Part shown: positions 8,256-15,265 of the stretch, one piece after another | Numbering within the stretch: position 1 is the first letter of the stretch | Layout: each line of letters opens with the position of its first letter | DNA from: Stackebrandtia nassauensis DSM 44728 | GTDB taxonomy: Bacteria > Actinomycetota > Actinomycetes > Mycobacteriales > Micromonosporaceae | DNA length: 64,000 nucleotides | Assembly: GCF_000024545.1 (NCBI RefSeq) | Contig: NC_013947.1 | Span: 4,650,001-4,714,000 of the forward strand | Reading direction: 5' to 3' | Translations under genes and position numbers: made by a program | Notes under the pieces: generated by a model | What the model saw: the letters and a program-made list of their open reading frames with translations, nothing else | Told to the model about the DNA's origin: nothing | Database searches by the model: none

Positions 8256-9179
8256 CTAACGCAACGCGTCGCACGCGCGGCGCAACGTGCCCGCGTCGAT
8301 GAACTCGGTGTGGGTTCCGGCGCTGCGGCACGCGAACGCGCCCGCGACCATCCCGGCGGTGACGCACTCTTCCAGCGGGGCGCCCGCCAGGTGGTGGCTC
8401 AGGAAGCCGGAGCCGAAGGCGTCGCCCGCCCCGTTGGAGTCCACACTCGACCACCCTTGCCATCCGTCGAGCCCCGCGAGGTCGCGGTCGGGTCGGATCG
8501 CCGGGAAGTGCGTCACCGGCGTCGCTTCCCGGGCCACGAAGCAGCCGTTGCCGCCGTCGGTGGCCACGACGGTGTGCGCCCGGCCGTCGGTGAGGATGCG
8601 GCGCATCACCGCGTCGCGGCGGTCGCCCAGCGCGGCGGCCGACAGGAACACCAGCTCGGAGCGCAGCGCGTAGTGCTCGTGGTGTGGGTTGTGTCCGTCC
8701 CAGTCGTGCAGGTCCGTCGACGAGGACGCGCCGCTGGCGTCGTACATGTCGCGGTTGATGTTCATGATGGACATATGGACGTGCCGCGCCCGGTCCAGAT
8801 ACGGCTGGTAGAGGTCCTCGGGCATCCGCAACTCAGCGGGATGCCGTCCGTCGAAGAACGACTGGCGACGGCCGGTGGCGTCGACGAGGTTGACCGCGCG
8901 CGGGGTTCCGGCCGGGCTGACACGGTGGTCGAAGTGCAGGCCGTGGCGCCGATATGCGGCGGTGATCAGCTCGGCCTGCGGGTCGTCGCCGATCATGTCG
9001 ATGAACGTGGTCGCCAACCCCAGGGTGTGCAGGCCGAGCGCGTACCCGTTTCCGGTGTGCGCCACCCAGTCCCGGATCGGCGGCACCCCGACGGAGTCGG
9101 ACAGCGACACCGGCAGCGCGTCGACGGTCACGGTGGTGTCGATGCCGGTCCCGGCCACGACCAGGACGTCGATGGTCAT
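8256..9179 (-). CDS. PfkB-family carbohydrate/nucleoside kinase
   Basis: This is a 307-residue ribokinase-fold kinase. The N-terminal region has the glycine-rich strand-turn (VAGTGIDTTVTVDALPV), and the C-terminal DSNGAGDAFGSGFL is the family's anion-hole and catalytic-Asp signature, with Ser-Asn replacing the more common Thr. Substrate is uncertain (sugar, nucleoside or related). It is last in a four-gene unit and starts 22 nt after the VOC-phosphoribosyltransferase stop, which favours a ribose, base or nucleoside substrate. That link is inference. Confidence 0.85.
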   Translation of the reverse strand: MTIDVLVVAGTGIDTTVTVDALPVSLSDSVGVPPIRDWVAHTGNGYALGLHTLGLATTFIDMIGDDPQAELITAAYRRHGLHFDHRVSPAGTPRAVNLVDATGRRQSFFDGRHPAELRMPEDLYQPYLDRARHVHMSIMNINRDMYDASGASSSTDLHDWDGHNPHHEHYALRSELVFLSAAALGDRRDAVMRRILTDGRAHTVVATDGGNGCFVAREATPVTHFPAIRPDRDLAGLDGWQGWSSVDSNGAGDAFGSGFLSHHLAGAPLEECVTAGMVAGAFACRSAGTHTEFIDAGTLRRACDALR

Positions 9180-9201
9180 CGCGCGGCCCGCGCGTAGCGC
9201 C

Positions 9202-10209
9202 TCACGCCCCGGAGTCCAGGTCGGTGGCGGCCACGAGGCTGGCGACCGCGATGTCCTTGTCGCTCAGCGTTTTGCGGGCCGCTTCGGGCAGGCTGTCGAC
9301 GAGGAACGACACGGCCGACAGGGTGGCGCCGGTGGCGGCGACGAGTTCGGCGACGCCGGTGACGGTCGAGCCGGACTCGGACCAGTCGTCGACCAGCAGC
9401 GCCCGCGCCCCGTCGGGCAGCGCGGCGCGGTGGACGTACAAGTACCCGTCGCTGACGTGTTCGTGCGCACCCTGGAAGAAGAAGTCGCGGTCGCGGCACA
9501 CGGGTGCGAACGGCACGCCGAGGATGCGGGCCACCAACGGTCCGAACAGGACGCCGCCGGGGTCGGGGCCCAGTACGACGTCGGTCCGGCCGACGAACGG
9601 CGCGGCCAGACCCCGGGCGACGGCGTCGGTGGCGGCGGGGTCGGACAACAGCGGCCACAGGTCGGTGCCGCCGCCGCGCCAGGTCAGCCGGGACGTCAAC
9701 GCGGCCGCCGCGTCGGCGACGATCGTCGCCGAGTCCGGGCCCTCGGCCGTCGCGGAAGCCGAAGCGTCCGCCTCGACTATCGGCGAGCCGTGCGTCGCGG
9801 TCCCCGTCCGGTGCACCGACAGCCGGATGTGGCCGCTCGGCAGTTCGGCGCGGCTGCGCAGCAGGCAGAACTCGTTGCCCTCCGGGTCGGTCAGCACGAC
9901 GTGGCCGCTGCCGTCGGGTTGGCGCAGGTCGGCGAACATGGTGGCGCCCAAGGCGAGTACCCGTTCGATCTCGGTGTCGCGGGGCCCGTCGGGGCACAGG
10001 CAGACGTGGACCCGGTTCTTCACGGTCTTGGGTTCGGGGACCTGCTGGAAGTACAGGGTCGGCCAGTTCGGATCGCCCAGGATGACCGCCACCGGGTCGC
10101 CGGGCGCGTCGTCGGCGTGCAGCGGACGTCCGGTCACCCGGCTCCAGAAGCTCGCCAGCCGATACGCGTCGGCGCAGTCGAAGGCGACGTTCTCGATGGT
10201 CACGTTCAT
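9202..10209 (-). CDS. Fusion: VOC (glyoxalase-like) domain + phosphoribosyltransferase
   Basis: Residues 1-120 form a VOC domain (NVAFDCADAYRLASFWSRVTGRPL...; GHVVLTDPEGNEFCLL). After an Ala/Ser-rich linker, residues about 170-325 are a type I phosphoribosyltransferase: VVLGPDPGGVLFGPLVA and the PRPP loop ALLVDDWSESGSTVTG, closest in style to adenine/xanthine-type enzymes. A VOC-PRTase fusion is unusual. It is expressed with a PfkB kinase and a GlxA regulator. A base or nucleoside salvage or modification step is a reasonable guess; the sequence gives no substrate. Confidence 0.8.
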   Translation of the reverse strand: MNVTIENVAFDCADAYRLASFWSRVTGRPLHADDAPGDPVAVILGDPNWPTLYFQQVPEPKTVKNRVHVCLCPDGPRDTEIERVLALGATMFADLRQPDGSGHVVLTDPEGNEFCLLRSRAELPSGHIRLSVHRTGTATHGSPIVEADASASATAEGPDSATIVADAAAALTSRLTWRGGGTDLWPLLSDPAATDAVARGLAAPFVGRTDVVLGPDPGGVLFGPLVARILGVPFAPVCRDRDFFFQGAHEHVSDGYLYVHRAALPDGARALLVDDWSESGSTVTGVAELVAATGATLSAVSFLVDSLPEAARKTLSDKDIAVASLVAATDLDSGA

Positions 10210-10260
10210 GGCTTCCTCACGTCGGCGGACGATTCACCGTGGCGGCTGGATCGGTACGCG

Positions 10261-11184
10261 TCAAGCGGTTTTCGCCGCCTCCAGCCGGGATCGCAGCCGC
10301 CGCAGCATCCTGGCGTCGGCGAACCCTACCTGCCGGGCCGCCGACTCCACCGAGGACCCGCTCGCGATGAGGTGCGTGGCCCGTTCGGTGCGCAGCGACT
10401 GCTGGTACCGCAACGGGGTCAGGCCGGTCGCCTCGGCGAACGACCGGGTGAGGGTGCGGGTGCTGACGCCGCCGTAGGCGGCCAGGTCCTCCAGCCGCAG
10501 GTTCTGCGAGTACCGCTCGTCGATGAGGTCCTGCACCCGGTGCACCACATCGGACAGGTGCGAGCGGTGCCGCAGCATGACGCTCTCCTGGGCCGCGTCG
10601 CCGTTGCGGCGCGCGAACACCACCAGCTGCCGGGCGACGCGGGCGGCGACGGCGGGGCCGTGCCGCACCGCGATCAGGTGCAGCGCCAGGTCGATGCCGC
10701 TGGCGATGCCCGCCGAGGTCACCACGCGGGCGTCCTCGACCCACAGGACGTCGCGCACCACCTCGGCGCGCCGGAACCGTTTGGCCAGATCGTCCTGCAG
10801 CGCGTGGTGGGTGGTGCAGCGCCTGCCGTCCAGCAGCCCCGCCTGGCCGAGCACGTAGGCGCCGGAGCAGACGCTGGCGATGGTGCCGCCGCGCCGGTGG
10901 TGCTCGCGCAGCCGCTCAGCGGTCGCCTCGGTCACCGCCGGACCGTCGGTCAGCGGCGGTGACCGCCAGCCCGGCACCATCACCAGATCGGCGGGCCCCA
11001 GGCTCGGCCAGTCCAGTTCGGCGCGCACGGGTACGCCCTGCGCCGTGTGGATCTCGGTGTGCTCCGCGACATAGTGCAGCCGCCAGCCGTGGCCGAGATC
11101 GGCGGCGGTGGAGAACACCTGTGCCGGTCCGGCCAGGTCCAGCAGGTGCAGTCGCGGCACCAGTACGAAGACGATCCGGGGCAT
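10261..11184 (-). CDS. GlxA-type transcriptional regulator (DJ-1/PfpI + AraC HTH)
   Basis: The N-terminal 170 residues are a DJ-1/PfpI glutaminase-like domain with the elbow Cys in ASVCSGAYVL (Cys106). The C-terminal 100 residues are an AraC-type double helix-turn-helix (YSQNLRLEDLAAYGGVSTRTLTRSFAEATGLTPLRYQQSLRTERA). Regulators of this type act as activators, and the DJ-1 part is thought to sense a ligand. It lies between the isochorismatase-like gene (12 nt) and the VOC-PRTase gene (51 nt), all in the same direction, so it probably controls this operon. Confidence 0.9.
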   Translation of the reverse strand: MPRIVFVLVPRLHLLDLAGPAQVFSTAADLGHGWRLHYVAEHTEIHTAQGVPVRAELDWPSLGPADLVMVPGWRSPPLTDGPAVTEATAERLREHHRRGGTIASVCSGAYVLGQAGLLDGRRCTTHHALQDDLAKRFRRAEVVRDVLWVEDARVVTSAGIASGIDLALHLIAVRHGPAVAARVARQLVVFARRNGDAAQESVMLRHRSHLSDVVHRVQDLIDERYSQNLRLEDLAAYGGVSTRTLTRSFAEATGLTPLRYQQSLRTERATHLIASGSSVESAARQVGFADARMLRRLRSRLEAAKTA

Positions 11185-11196
11185 GATCCGGTCAGC

Positions 11197-11784
11197 CTAG
11201 CGCGCCGTGACCTCGTCGATCGTGGAAACGGTCGCGAAGCCGCGCCCGGCCAGCGTGCGCTCGACCCGGTCGATGATGTCCTTCGTGGACAGGGTGCGCG
11301 GGTCGGCGAGGACGTCGTCGATGTCCCACTCGTAGGCGTCGGGGTGCGGGATCGGGGTGGTCGCGGTGGCGTCGGTGACGAAGGTCACCTGGTAGCCGAG
11401 GTCGGCGGCGATGCGGGTGGTGGTCTCGCAGCACTGGTCGGTGCGGATGCCGCAGATCGTCAGTTCCGATACGCCCCAGGTGGTCAGCAGTTGCGCCAGC
11501 GAGGTGGTCGTGAACGAGTTGACCGAGGTCTTGGGCAGCACGGGTTCGCCGTCGGCGGGTTCGAGGCCGTCCATCAGCCGCACGTGGCCCAGCGCCGGGT
11601 CGAAGACGTTGCCGCTGCCGGGTTCGGTGTGCAGCATCCACACGACCTTGTCGCCGCGGGAGCGGGCGTGGTCGACGAGCCGGTTGACCGAGCCGACGAT
11701 GTCGGGATTGGAGCTGGCGACCCAGTTGGGCCGCTGCCGGAAGGATTCCTGGACGTCGATGACGATGAGGGCTTTGTTTGTCAT
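11197..11784 (-). CDS. Isochorismatase-like cysteine hydrolase
   Basis: The 195-residue protein carries the family triad: Asp10 in VIDVQESF, Lys85 in LPKTSVNSF and the nucleophile Cys118 in IRTDQCCETT. The cis-peptide region GVSELTICGI is present. Members hydrolyse amides or ureides (nicotinamidase-like) or vinyl ethers; this one is not clearly assigned. The ATG at 11784 gives the standard N-terminus; an ATG 12 nt upstream is also possible. It is the first gene of the unit running to 8256. Confidence 0.85.
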   Translation of the reverse strand: MTNKALIVIDVQESFRQRPNWVASSNPDIVGSVNRLVDHARSRGDKVVWMLHTEPGSGNVFDPALGHVRLMDGLEPADGEPVLPKTSVNSFTTTSLAQLLTTWGVSELTICGIRTDQCCETTTRIAADLGYQVTFVTDATATTPIPHPDAYEWDIDDVLADPRTLSTKDIIDRVERTLAGRGFATVSTIDEVTAR

Positions 11785-11958
11785 GTGGGCCAGCATTTCC
11801 CGCCGTGTGGCCAGCCGCCAGACCCGAACCGGCCGGGTACCGGACCGATCCGGTCGCGAAAAAGGGGTCGAAGGTCCCTGCGTTTCGCGCAACCAGGTCG
11901 CGACACGCCGTAAGCTCTGACCTGCGATAACAATGACATGCGCCACAGGGTTATGGTG

Positions 11959-11977
11959 TTAGGGTTGCCTAACCATA
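11959..11977. promoter_or_regulatory. IdeR/DmdR-type iron box
   Basis: TTAGGGTTGCCTAACCATA matches the actinobacterial iron-box consensus TTAGGTTAGSCTMACCTAA at 15 of 19 positions. It sits in a wider inverted repeat (ATGG-tg-TTAGG-gttg-CCTAA-cc-AT). It ends 24 nt before the ATG of the siderophore-interacting protein gene, where a bound iron repressor would block transcription. This predicts induction under iron limitation. Confidence 0.78.
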
Positions 11978-12001
11978 GTCAGCTTCCTAAGGTCGGTGGA
12001 C

Positions 12002-12835
12002 ATGACGCAAGAGCCAGCCCGCGCTTCCCGTGGGGTAGTCGAACTGACGGTGCTGCGCACCGAATGGCGGACCCCCCACATGATCCGCGTGGTGCTCGGT
12101 GGCGACGGCATCGCCGACTTCCGGGACAACAACGACGCCGACCACTACGTCAAGCTGCTGTTCCCGCCCAAGGGCGTGACGTACCCGGAGCCGTTCTGCC
12201 TGGACTCGGTGCAGAAGGACCTGCCCCGGTCCCAGTGGCCGATCCGGCGCACCTACACCGTGCGCTCCTTCTCGGCGGGCCTGGGCGAGCTGGTCATCGA
12301 CTTCGTCTACCACGGCGACGAGGGCATCGCCGGCCCCTGGGCGGCGGCGGCCAAACCCGGCGACGTGCTGCGGCTGGTGGGCCCGGGCGGCAAGTACTCC
12401 CCCTCCCCCGACGCGGACTGGCACCTGCTGGTCGGCGACGAGTCCGCGATCCCCGCGATCGGCTCGGCGCTGGAGCGCATGCCCGCCGGTGCCTCGGTGA
12501 AGGTCATCGTGCAGGTCGACAATCCCGACGAGCAGCAGAAGTTCGACACCCACGCCGAGGTCGACATCACCTGGCTGTACCGCTGCGAGGCCGAGAACGG
12601 CGACCCGCGCGCCCAGCTGGCCGGGGCCGTCTTCGACTGGGAGTTCCCGCCCGGACAGGGCCACTTCTTCGTCCACGGTGAGGCCGAGGTCGTCATGAAA
12701 CGGATCCGGCCGTATCTGCTGCGCGACCGCCAGGTCCATCGCGACTGGCTGTCCATATCGGGCTACTGGCGGCAGGGAAACACCGAGGAGAGTTTCAGAG
12801 AGTGGAAAGCCCAGCAGGCCGCCGCTAAAAACTGA
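12002..12835 (+). CDS. Siderophore-interacting protein (ferric-siderophore reductase)
   Basis: The 277-residue protein has the FAD-binding motif RRTYTVRSF, the loop VGPGGKYSP and the SIP C-terminal NAD(P)H-binding region (LLVGDESAIPAIGSALE ... HFFVHGEAE). It belongs to the ViuB/SIP family, which reduces ferric siderophores in the cytoplasm to release iron. The ATG at 12002 is preferred over the GTG at 11996: AAGG at 11989-11992 is 9 nt from the ATG but only 3 nt from the GTG. The gene follows an iron box and ends before a bidirectional terminator. Confidence 0.9.
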   Translation: MTQEPARASRGVVELTVLRTEWRTPHMIRVVLGGDGIADFRDNNDADHYVKLLFPPKGVTYPEPFCLDSVQKDLPRSQWPIRRTYTVRSFSAGLGELVIDFVYHGDEGIAGPWAAAAKPGDVLRLVGPGGKYSPSPDADWHLLVGDESAIPAIGSALERMPAGASVKVIVQVDNPDEQQKFDTHAEVDITWLYRCEAENGDPRAQLAGAVFDWEFPPGQGHFFVHGEAEVVMKRIRPYLLRDRQVHRDWLSISGYWRQGNTEESFREWKAQQAAAKN

Positions 12836-12884
12836 GCGGTAGGGATTGACCTATATCGATTTTAGTCAATAGACTTGAAAGTCT

Positions 12885-12925
12885 CCTTGGGGCGGCCGAC
12901 CGTGCCGGGGCCTGCCGCCCCAAGG
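12885..12925. terminator. Bidirectional terminator hairpin
   Basis: CCTTGGGGCGGC (12885-12896) pairs perfectly with GCCGCCCCAAGG (12914-12925), with a 17-nt loop. It lies between the convergent siderophore-interacting protein and sugar-dehydrogenase genes and could stop transcripts from both sides. No long T-tract follows. Confidence 0.7.
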
Positions 12926-12933
12926 GGTTTCAC

Positions 12934-13965
12934 TCAGACTTGTTCCGGGGGGAACCGGAGGATCTTGTCGTCGGAGCCGTTCGCGGTGGCGATCCACAGA
13001 TAGCCGTCCGGGCCCAGTTCGACGGTACGGATCCGTCCCACCTCGCCTTCCAGCACCGCGGTCGGGTCGCCGCCGCCGTGCGGAACCAGCCACAGCCGCT
13101 CGCCGCGCAGCGCGGCCACGAACATGGTGTCGCCGACGATCTCGGCGCCGCTGGGCGAGGCCTCGGAGGTCGCCCAGGTGACGATCGGGTCGACGTACTC
13201 CGGTTCGCCGCCCTCGCCCTCCACCTCGGGCCAGCCGTAGTTCTTACCGGCCTCGATCTTGTTGACCTCGTCCCAGGTGTTCTGCCCCAGCTCGCTGGCG
13301 AAGGCCTGGCCCTCCTTGGTCCAGGCGATGCCCTGGACGTTGCGGTGCCCCAGCGTGTACACCGGTGAACCCTTGGTCGGGTTGTCGTCGGGGACGCTGC
13401 CGTCGGGGTTGACGCGCAGGATCTTGCCGCCCAGGTTCTCCGGGTCCTGCGAGTTGTCGCCATTGGACGCGTCGCCGGTGGTGGCGTACAGCTTGCCGTC
13501 GGGCCCGAACTCCAGCCGCCCTCCGTTGTGGATGGAGGCGCGCGGGATGCCGTCGATGATGACCTCGGGTGCCGGGTTGTCCAAGGTCAGTCGGGCGACG
13601 CGGTTGTCCTCGCCGGTGGTGTAGTAGACGTAGACGAACTTGTCCTCGTCGTAGGTGGGTGAGACCGCCAGGCCGAGCAGCCCGCCCTCGCCGTTGGGCT
13701 GCACCTCGTCGAGGGTCGCCACCACCTCGGCCTCGCCGCCGGGCTTGACCTGCTTGATCTCGGCGGTGTCGCGCTGCGCGAACAGCGCGCTGCCGTCGGG
13801 CAGGAAGTCCATGCCCCAGGGCAGTTCCAGGCCCTCGGCGACGGTCTCGCCGTTGCCGAAGTCGAAGCCCGCCTCGGCGGTTTCGGTGTCGGCGCTTGCC
13901 ACACCCGCCACCCCCGCGCCGACCAAGGCGGTGACGATACTGACGGCTATCCATGGCCGTTTCAT
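12934..13965 (-). CDS. Secreted PQQ-type glucose/sorbosone dehydrogenase
   Basis: This 343-residue paralogue of the lipoprotein at 3813-4958 has a Sec signal peptide with likely cleavage after GVASA (near residue 25). The same propeller motifs follow: LELPWGMDFLPDG, GEGGLLGLAVSPTY, IHNGGRLEFGPDGKLY, GHRNVQGIAW, GKNYGWPEVEG. It should be secreted and, if it binds PQQ, oxidise sugars or aldoses. No PQQ synthesis genes are in the window. An inverted repeat at 13987-14006 lies 21 nt upstream. Confidence 0.86.
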   Translation of the reverse strand: MKRPWIAVSIVTALVGAGVAGVASADTETAEAGFDFGNGETVAEGLELPWGMDFLPDGSALFAQRDTAEIKQVKPGGEAEVVATLDEVQPNGEGGLLGLAVSPTYDEDKFVYVYYTTGEDNRVARLTLDNPAPEVIIDGIPRASIHNGGRLEFGPDGKLYATTGDASNGDNSQDPENLGGKILRVNPDGSVPDDNPTKGSPVYTLGHRNVQGIAWTKEGQAFASELGQNTWDEVNKIEAGKNYGWPEVEGEGGEPEYVDPIVTWATSEASPSGAEIVGDTMFVAALRGERLWLVPHGGGDPTAVLEGEVGRIRTVELGPDGYLWIATANGSDDKILRFPPEQV

Positions 13966-13986
13966 GTAAGACCCCTTCCGAAGTCA

Positions 13987-14006
13987 ATAGATCGGTGCGA
14001 ATCTAT
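13987..14006. promoter_or_regulatory. Inverted repeat upstream of the secreted sugar dehydrogenase
   Basis: ATAGAT and ATCTAT are separated by 8 nt, directly upstream of the dehydrogenase start at 13965. TCAATAGA also occurs just past the other end of that gene (12866-12873). This could be an operator; no regulator gene is adjacent. Confidence 0.35.
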
Positions 14007-14082
14007 CGATTCCGAAGAGTGAGGTCAATGTCTCATGTGCGCCAGTTATGGAGCCAGATCCCCTGCCCGGCAATGCTTTCGC

Positions 14083-14979
14083 TCAGGACTTGACCCACTC
14101 CGGATAGTCCGTGATGAGACTATCGGCGCGAATGGACAGCACCCACGACTGCGCCGAGCGGGTGTTGACCGTGTAGACCGCCAGCCGCAGCCCGGCCCTG
14201 TGCACCCGGCCGACGTCCTGCTTGGTGAGACGGCGGTAGTCGGCGCCCAGCTCGTCGGCCCAACCGGCGACCTGGCGCAGCGTCGAGGTGGAGGGCACGT
14301 CCGGGCTCAGCCACAAAAGCCGGTCCGTGGAACGCAGCTTCGCCATCCGGTGCAGGCTGTCGGCGTCGAAGGACAGGAACGTCATCGGCACGCCCCGCCA
14401 GCGGTAGTCGGCGTCGATGACCTTGTCGACGACGCGTTCCAGGCCGGGCGAGTCGTTGGGGTTCTTCAGTTCCAGGAACAGCCCGACACCGGTGCCGTCC
14501 AGGTGGTCCACCACCGCCGACAGCCGGGGAATCCGCTGTCCGGCGAACTTCTTGCCGAACCAGCTGCCCGCGTCCAGCCGCCGGATCTCGCGGTAGGTGA
14601 ACGAACCGATCGGATCGTGCTCGCGGCCCGGGAACACCGACTCGACGTCGGTGGTGCGGGCGAAGGTCCGGTCGTGCACGATGACCGGGACGTCGTCCTT
14701 GGACAACTGGACGTCGATCTCGATGTGCTCGGGCCGCAGGTCCACCGCCCGGGTCATCGCCGCGTGGGTCTGCTCGGGCGCCTTCCCGGCCGCGGCCCGG
14801 TGCGCCACCGTCACGGTCGCGGGCTCGGCGGCCAGGCCGGGCGCGGCGTCGACTCCGGCCTTCGGCGGTGCGGCGGTCACGGGATCCGGCTCGACCGCGA
14901 TGGCCGTGGCCGGGGTGCTTCCCGCCACCATCAGGGTCGCGACAATCGCGACGATCAACGGTTTGCTTCGTCTGCCCAT
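14083..14979 (-). CDS. Secreted glycerophosphodiester phosphodiesterase
   Basis: The 298-residue protein has an N-terminal signal sequence (basic MGRRSK, hydrophobic core, cleavage near ATA-IA). The GDPD core follows: VAHRAAAG (His60-Arg61), HIEIDVQLSKDDVPVIVHD (Glu87, Asp89, His102) and FLELKNP. The usual HRG is HRA here, but the catalytic His-Arg is kept. It would hydrolyse glycerophosphodiesters outside the cell, releasing glycerol-3-phosphate from lipid headgroups or teichoic acids. Confidence 0.88.
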   Translation of the reverse strand: MGRRSKPLIVAIVATLMVAGSTPATAIAVEPDPVTAAPPKAGVDAAPGLAAEPATVTVAHRAAAGKAPEQTHAAMTRAVDLRPEHIEIDVQLSKDDVPVIVHDRTFARTTDVESVFPGREHDPIGSFTYREIRRLDAGSWFGKKFAGQRIPRLSAVVDHLDGTGVGLFLELKNPNDSPGLERVVDKVIDADYRWRGVPMTFLSFDADSLHRMAKLRSTDRLLWLSPDVPSTSTLRQVAGWADELGADYRRLTKQDVGRVHRAGLRLAVYTVNTRSAQSWVLSIRADSLITDYPEWVKS

Positions 14980-15094
14980 CCGTCCGACTTCCTATGAGGA
15001 ATCGTCCTGACAGGCTCACGCTAAGGCAGGGAAGGGGCTTTTGTGCCCGCCTGCCCCAAATGCTCGCCGAAAGTTAACCCGGTGGTGTCAGTCA

Positions 15095-15259
15095 TTAACC
15101 CGGCGGTGCCGGTCCGCTCCAGCCGCCGGGCGGCGGCGGTGGCTGCTGGTCCTTCTTCCTGGTGACCAGGACGACGACCAGCACCACCACCGCGATGACC
15201 ACGACGGCGCAGCACAACGCCACCAGCATCCACGGCCTGACGGCACCCACGGTCGACAT
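15095..15259 (-). CDS. Small single-pass membrane protein (54 aa)
   Basis: A short gene starts with ATG 6 nt downstream of the UPF0182 stop, so it is in the same operon. The 54-residue product has one strongly hydrophobic Val/Leu/Cys-rich helix (about 10-32), then TRKKDQQ and a Pro/Gly-rich tail ending APPG. A 14-nt sequence at the stop (15095-15108, TTAACCCGG-GGTG) is repeated at 15074-15087, suggesting a small duplication at the 3' end. Function unknown; it may accompany the large UPF0182 membrane protein. Confidence 0.65.
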   Translation of the reverse strand: MSTVGAVRPWMLVALCCAVVVIAVVVLVVVLVTRKKDQQPPPPPGGWSGPAPPG

Positions 15260-15265
15260 GGTTGA

